From positions 124,001-188,000 of the forward strand of contig JAANDG010000022.1 in NCBI GenBank assembly GCA_036852015.1: 64,000 nucleotides of DNA. The letters are read 5' to 3'. The notes below the pieces were generated by a model that worked only from the letters and a program-made list of their open reading frames with translations, was not told the origin of the DNA and made no database searches. This document shows positions 58,684 through 64,000 of this stretch, one piece after another. The stretch's first letter is position 1, and each line of letters opens with the position of its first letter. Position numbers and translations under genes: made by a program. The stretch comes from Pelodera strongyloides. Taxonomy: Eukaryota > Nematoda > Chromadorea > Rhabditida > Rhabditidae.

Positions 58684-60408
58684 CTTTGCTGAGGATGAGG
58701 CTCAACGTACAACAAGCATCTGTTGGCTGGCTTTTATACAAAACGCTTTAGGTAGCCAAACATCCGTAATTAATTTTCCATAACATTCCACACGCGAATA
58801 TGAATGTGGCGGTATGTTATCAGAAGTTAATTACTGGTTATTGTTGCTGATTCATTCGACCACTAATTACTAAACTAATTTGTTTAAAATGGTATTCGTA
58901 ATATGCAGACTAATGACATTTGATAAGAAGCAGTTCCTCCTCGTTTTTTGTTATTAGCCAATGTTGTAAAAAAGGAGATAAAGATTCAGCTGAATATTTG
59001 CCACTCACTTCAGCGGGTCCCTTCATGTATTTTAAAATGCACATCAAAACGATCTCTTTTTGTTATTTATATAGACTATCTCGACTATGTACAGTCCACG
59101 GGAATCATTTATGGCTATAACTATGATGAGACCCAAATGAACGCTACCGTCAAAAGTTCAAAAGTACAGCTCGCCAATGGATAATTCATGTTGAGATGTA
59201 TACCCGCCAAGTTCTAGTGGTCAGCGGTCCTAGGCGCTAGATACTATGCATTTTTGGCACTGAGAACGGATCTCGATGAGGATATTCAGATATTCTTATT
59301 CGAATAATTCACACAACACAACATATTATGCTGTCAAGGGTGCCGAATCTTTTTTTCTCATGTGAAAATTGGGGGCTCCGAGCCCAACCATACACCCACA
59401 CCCACCCTTCACATATTCTTCCAACAAAATCTCTCATGACAATTGCTTGCAAAGCAGTGGCGCGTGAAGATGAATATGGTGACATTTTAATCAGAAGTTA
59501 ACTTCTGGTTATTCTGAGTTAGTTTCTAGTTAGCTGTCTTCGTGTACAAATTCATTCCATAGATAAGATACTTTCAGTTTCCTGATAACATCCCGGGAAA
59601 GAGACCTTACGAAGTAATTATAGATAGATTAGCTCATATTTCGTTTCATTAGACAGATTTAAACAAAGGAAAACGTCATATATGGCGATAATTGCGTTCC
59701 GGTTTTACGATCTACTTTCGTCACAGCAAACTAACTATATAGTTTGAAGGAATAGGCGAATAGGCCGATGCAAAAAAGGTCCGCTGCCGCAGGTGGCAGG
59801 TACTACCAATTGCTGAAATCTCTACTCTAATTGGAAAATTACTTTTTTCACTGAATTAGTAATAATAATGTTATGTGGTTTCTTTAACGTACGTGAACCA
59901 GGGATATGAGTGAGAAAAAAAGGATTTTCTCTCCATATTACTAACAATGAGGGATAACCTTCATGTATCATTGTAAAATCGACATAAAGAGAATTTTTGA
60001 GGTATGTTCATATCACGTCATCCATGTGCGAGTGTTGCTACACAACTCTAAAACGATGTAGAAGTACCGTAAAGAGTTTAATATATAGTCCTGAGGCGCC
60101 CGTCTTACAACCTGCACATCAATAACTGGGAAGTGTGAGGAGAGAGAGAAAATCTTGGGTATGAGGGTGTATTCGAGATGGACATTTTCCGGAAAAGAAA
60201 ATAAAAAAGTGGTTCGATGTTGGCACCGAGAAAAAAATAGTACTTGCAAAATAATTGTCGAAAATGCAAATGTACCGTAATTGAAACTAAAATCAATCGA
60301 TCATTTGCATATGGTTGCATTCTTTTCTGGTGAAATTCATCTCGAACCAAAAGTTTTCTTTTTATTTTCCGGAAATGTCCATCTCGAATGCGCCCTTACT
60401 GATGAATT
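58684..60408. other. intergenic, no gene recognised
   Basis: The upstream region of the VWA/CTLD gene. An exon-like plus-strand frame (59081-59182, ending LANG then TAA after an ATATAG acceptor) has no partner exons. Foldback I copy 3 occupies 60161-60398. Confidence 0.4.
60161..60398. mobile_element. foldback, family I copy 3
   Basis: Left ATGAGGGTGTATTCGAGATG and right inverse CATCTCGAATGCGCCCTTA. Confidence 0.75.
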
Positions 60409-60411
60409 TAC

Positions 60412-60736
60412 GTGGAGTCGGTGGCTAATATATTCGTTGCTGGAGCGCTGTACCTGACACGAGGGATCCACTTCCCGTACTCGGTGTATGCTCTATCACT
60501 TCTCATCTCGCTGTGTATTTACTCAGGTAACTTGATTTGATTGTTATCATCCTTGAACTTGCCCTTTGAGGTTATCATTATAATGTGATTCATTGGTATC
60601 TGATATATTTCTTAAGTTATAATTACAATCTGTTTAATTATTATCTTCAGTTTCAACACCAGTCTCGGAGTTCTGGTGTACTCAACACTTACTCGAACAG
60701 CGTGCCCGGTTCATTAATCACCTTGCTCTCGTTTGA
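60412..60736 (+). pseudogene. possible gene fragment with a membrane-like segment
   Basis: Frame 60412-60526 encodes VANIFVAGALYL then PYSVYALSLLISLCIY. It can splice (GTAACT donor, TTCAG acceptor) to 60651-60736, ending in TGA. Stops lie immediately upstream, next to foldback I3, and no start or acceptor is visible. It may be a 3' relic of a gene cut by that insertion. Family unknown. Confidence 0.3.
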
Positions 60737-61182
60737 TAAAATTATGTTGTTTGTATGGTCTTGTTTGTGAAATTATGTTGATGGTTGCTTTTACATTGGT
60801 TTGACATATGTTTCTTGGGTGGTGGCAATTGGTAATCGTTGGCTCCACAGAACAGCGAGCCTCCAAGCCTCCAGCCGTATCGCAAACTCTATTTCTGAGG
60901 TTCGCCCCCCTGCTCCGGAAAGGAACATAATATATACATATAACTACCCAAAGAGAAACAATTTCTTATCAAACTTCTTGGTCTACACATTATGAATACC
61001 AGTTCCAATTAATTACTTTAGTAATAGCCTTAATTACTATACAATACGATTACGAATACCAGGAATCTACTTTTGATAAAATATTTGATAAGCGTGAGGC
61101 ATGTACTCAAAAAAAATCAGGCTTTTTTTGTCACAATGTCGGAAACGAAGTCTTTTCATCAAGTTTTCGGCAATACACAATA

Positions 61183-61472
61183 GTCCGTATTCTCGCGTCA
61201 CTGGTAGGCCTCCCAAGTGGGAATGACCTACCAGTGGGAAAAAAGCGCTAATTCTGGTGTACTGGTAGGAGGCGCGTCGCGTATCGCGGTTTCCCAATTG
61301 GTAGCGGATTGGGAGGGCTGTTGCATGCATAAGGCCTACCAGAGGAGATTACCACTACCAGAGCCTACCACTGGTAGGGCTCTCCCATTTCCAATCTGGT
61401 AGACATACCAGAGGAGATTGGGAATGGCCTACCAAAATGCCTTTCCCAAAGTGGCGCGAGAATACGGGCTAA
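61183..61472. mobile_element. foldback element, family L
   Basis: Ends TAGTCCGTATTCTCGCG and the inverse CGCGAGAATACGGGCTA. The interior is built from repeats of CCTACCAG and CTGGTAGG. Confidence 0.8.
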
Positions 61473-61832
61473 TGGGAATGAAGCATACAAAAATCATTGC
61501 CTCGCGTTTCTTTGTAGTTGCTTTCTTTCTTTTTTTAAATAATTTTTTATTGCATAAAAATGAATAACGATAATTCGATAAATTTCCCACTTATAACATA
61601 AGATAAGAAGGAAACAGGAGCACAGCGATCCTGAGTTGTATAACCCGTATGCAGCATGAAAAATTGAAATATATACGACATGAATAAATTATATTTGTTA
61701 CTTTAGACTAGGGATCATAAGTGATACTTATTGCAAAATTTTGTCGAACCAAATACTCATATCGAAAACTTTGCAAACCACGTGTCATATCGCTTTATGT
61801 TAAGAGTCTACAGTATACTAAAGTAACTGTCT

Positions 61833-62018
61833 CTAATCCAACAATAGTTCATTAACAGGGGCAGCGAGATTATCGGTATAACACATTTCACATATTTGGT
61901 CTGCGAAAGAAGCATGACATGGGACGGAACGTTCTATAACACGTGGACTTGCACAAAGCTCCATTTCTCCAGTTCTTTTGTAGTGTTTCAGACGTCCCAT
62001 CGACCCAAAGCTAAACAT
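61833..62018 (-). CDS. hypothetical short ORF downstream of the DUF229 gene
   Basis: A 61-residue minus-strand frame, MFSFGSMGRLKHYKRTG, with four Cys (ELCAS, VPCHA, ICEMC). It begins at the likely polyadenylation signal of the DUF229 gene. It has no signal peptide and no recognised domain. It could be a last exon entered at TTTAG (62011) or chance. Confidence 0.3.
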   Translation of the reverse strand: MFSFGSMGRLKHYKRTGEMELCASPRVIERSVPCHASFADQICEMCYTDNLAAPVNELLLD

Positions 62019-62024
62019 TTTATT
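62019..62024 (-). other. polyadenylation signal of the DUF229 gene (candidate)
   Basis: AATAAA within AATAAATAAA on the minus strand, about 140 nt after the stop. Confidence 0.45.
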
Positions 62025-62164
62025 TATTAAAAGTATTCAAGTAGAGTATACATGTAGGATAGGTAGCGTAGTAGGTAGATGATCCTAGAAAGATGAGAGA
62101 AATAGAGAACATAACATAAAGGAAAGTGCTGTCATAAGCAAACTTCTGTTATAAAAAAGGTTGC

Positions 62165-63899
62165 TCACTTGAAGACAGCTCCGTCCCGACCTCTCGGGGG
62201 AGAAAATGCTCTCATTTTGAACTCGAGGAATTCAACATCTGCCTCAACGGTCGTGTTGATCAGCTCGGCGTATCTAAATTGAAGAAGTTTAATGCGTCAC
62301 TTGTTAGGTAAGTACCGCTCGCAATTGGAACAATTTGAAAACTACATACTCTCCCTTTGAAGCCATTGTTCAACTACTGGAGACTACCATAATCTTATAT
62401 ACCTTGAAATTAAATAGATAAGGAAACAACGAGTTTTGTACGGAAGAACACTTTTACTTAACACAATTCTAAAACTATCTAAAATGTTTCTTTTCATTAT
62501 TTACCTTCCCTGATCCCGTAGACCTTGCAGCACCATCTGATTGAGACTATAGATCTTCAGGTGATCAAAGTCATCGTGCATCTCGAGCTTTGTAACGCAG
62601 GGAAGCTCACTTAGGTAATTTTGCATAATTTCCGACGCGGCATCGAAAGTGTCGGTTTCGCTGGAAGACATTTATTGAATAAATTATAATATACTTATGA
62701 GATGGTACATTTTTGTTGTCAGCCTACATTACAGGCACATAGACATCGCCCAAACTACCCAGCAAAACTGGTCATTCCAAATCACTCAAGAACACTCACT
62801 TAGTCGTGGTATTGGATCGTTCTTCATAGTATTCCATGCATAGACAATTGTTGGTGGGGATATGTGCCATTTCACAAGTACGGTTCCATTGTACTTGTTC
62901 ACTAAGAAGGGGTACACCCCACTCGGCTGCAAAGCTTCACATAAAAGTTCCTAGTATTTAATTCTTTAATTTATTTTATACTCTGAATACTCTCTACTCT
63001 GAATAATCTGAATACTCTGAATATACTCTGAAATTTGAGCTTGATCACCAACAAATTAGATCACACCAACACGGCACCAACACGAGTAATGGAGTAATAA
63101 AGATCACACAAAAAGTTCAAGAAATACACAGGTAATAACTCACGCGGATCATTGTCATCATTAGGTCCGAAGGCGATTTCCCTCAACAATTTATGAATGT
63201 CGTAATTGCTTATCAGTCTGAAAATTATTCAATCAAATACCTTATTTTGCCCCATTAGATGCTTTTTTATCCCACTTCTCTGCGGCTCAATGGGGAGTTA
63301 GTAGCTCTTGTGCTTGAAAATCTTCATTTCCTGTAGGGATTTATAAGGACTTTCTTCCCCGTGGAAAACGACCCATGGCCGTTCTTGAACACTTTCACTT
63401 TCTATAGAGGAAATGAGGTACCATGTACCATATGCTCTGTTTCTACCTTTCAGACAGATGGCTAGTAAGTATTATACATGGAAAGCTTTGCCTCCTATCT
63501 ACACGAAAAGATATTCTAATTTTCTTGCTAATTTGTATGCATTATTTGAATTTTTTGGAAAGTTTCGTGTTACGATACGTATATTGGTATATTCCTCCTA
63601 CAGAAAGTGAAAGTGTTTACGAACGCCACGGAAGAAAGTGCTTATAAATCCTCTATTAGTTGCCAGCATATGTATGTACCTATTTCCCTTCTCGAAGTTT
63701 CAAAGACTAAAATGAAATAAAATAATTGGAATTAATCTATTCAAAAAAATACAATGGGATAGTCTTCACACACGTTTTCCCACCTGTTGGCGTTTAGCCG
63801 TAGATTGTAGAATTTCTCAACATTTGTCTTACGATATTTCTCCGGTAAATGAATTGCGAAAAACGGATTGCGCTCCTCCACTCGACCAGTAAAAGTACC
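62165..63899 (-). CDS. DUF229 family protein, C-terminal part
   Basis: Nematode-expanded DUF229 protein (alkaline phosphatase/sulfatase-like fold, secreted or membrane bound; substrate unknown). The 5' exons lie beyond the right edge. Exons: 63899-63784, 63217-63144, 62926-62800, 62660-62505 and 62273-62165 (TGA), all in phase. Diagnostic: GRVEERNPFFAIHLPEKYR, then LRLNANRLISNYDIHKLLR, LLSEQVQWNRTCEMAHIP and CLCMEYYEE, matching the family pattern of EER.PF, N..RL...DIH.TL and R(T)C..A.IP..(W)C.C. The acceptor at 62927 was chosen over an alternative 12 bases upstream because only it keeps phase. The catalytic N-terminal half is not in the window. Confidence 0.85.
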
Positions 63900-63963
63900 C
63901 TGAAATTACTAGTTACGAGCAAGTAAAAAAACCTGGTAGCTGTACACACGCATGGAGTAACGC

Positions 63964-64000
63964 TATCTTATTACATAAAGGAGAAGAGTGTTTATGACTT
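63964..64000 (-). mobile_element. SINE tail at the window edge
   Basis: TATCTTATTACATAAAGGAG is the inverse of the shared SINE tail; the rest lies beyond the window. Confidence 0.6.

Overview
The window is nuclear DNA from a nematode. It carries genes of nematode-restricted or nematode-expanded families: a sperm-specific class P MSP-domain protein, a fragment of major sperm protein, an Srd-like chemoreceptor, a DUF229 protein and a secreted VWA/C-type-lectin protein. These sit beside a conserved PAR-6 polarity gene and a HIG1-domain mitochondrial gene. The genes are split into short exons with ordinary GT..AG introns. The introns and intergenic space are packed with mobile DNA. No operon, rRNA gene, CRISPR array or intact cellular tRNA gene was seen; every tRNA-like sequence sits in a SINE-like repeat.

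Layout on the + strand, left half: par-6 (372-4504, first exon unresolved); an SSP/MSP-domain gene (5479-6280); a broken major sperm protein copy on the minus strand (9361-9529); a small Cys-containing gene (11551-13092); a ten-exon gene for a secreted or type I membrane protein with a Cys-rich ectodomain, one membrane span and a Lys-rich tail (15496-22936); and a HIG1-domain gene (25728-27979).

Layout, right half: a minus-strand Srd-like seven-transmembrane receptor (36774 down to 29878), with a young but defective Ty3/gypsy LTR element (31317-35166) in one intron; a 36-bp minisatellite (39689-40054); a second, internally deleted LTR element (46977-49558) that keeps gag-protease but has lost RT, RNase H and most of integrase; a minus-strand 14-exon gene for signal peptide-VWA-VWA-CTLD (58683 down to 50174); and the 3' part of a minus-strand DUF229 gene (63899 down to 62165) that continues past the right edge.

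Most of the rest is palindromic non-autonomous DNA elements with TTAA target sites, called families A to H here, plus other foldbacks (I to L) and SINE-like elements that share one 3' tail. The strongest observations are these: (1) a palindromic element inserted in a coding exon of the type I membrane gene appears to be spliced out as a new intron, because removing it leaves an in-frame 24-nt join; (2) another copy of the same family, in an intron of the HIG1 gene, carries about 131 bp of coding sequence from a nearby exon, ending exactly at that exon's splice boundary; (3) a G-in-H-in-G nest of palindromes, in which two empty paralogous sites prove TTAA duplication; (4) chains of elements that share single TTAA sites. 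All exon models were assembled by hand from reading frames, splice sites and family knowledge.
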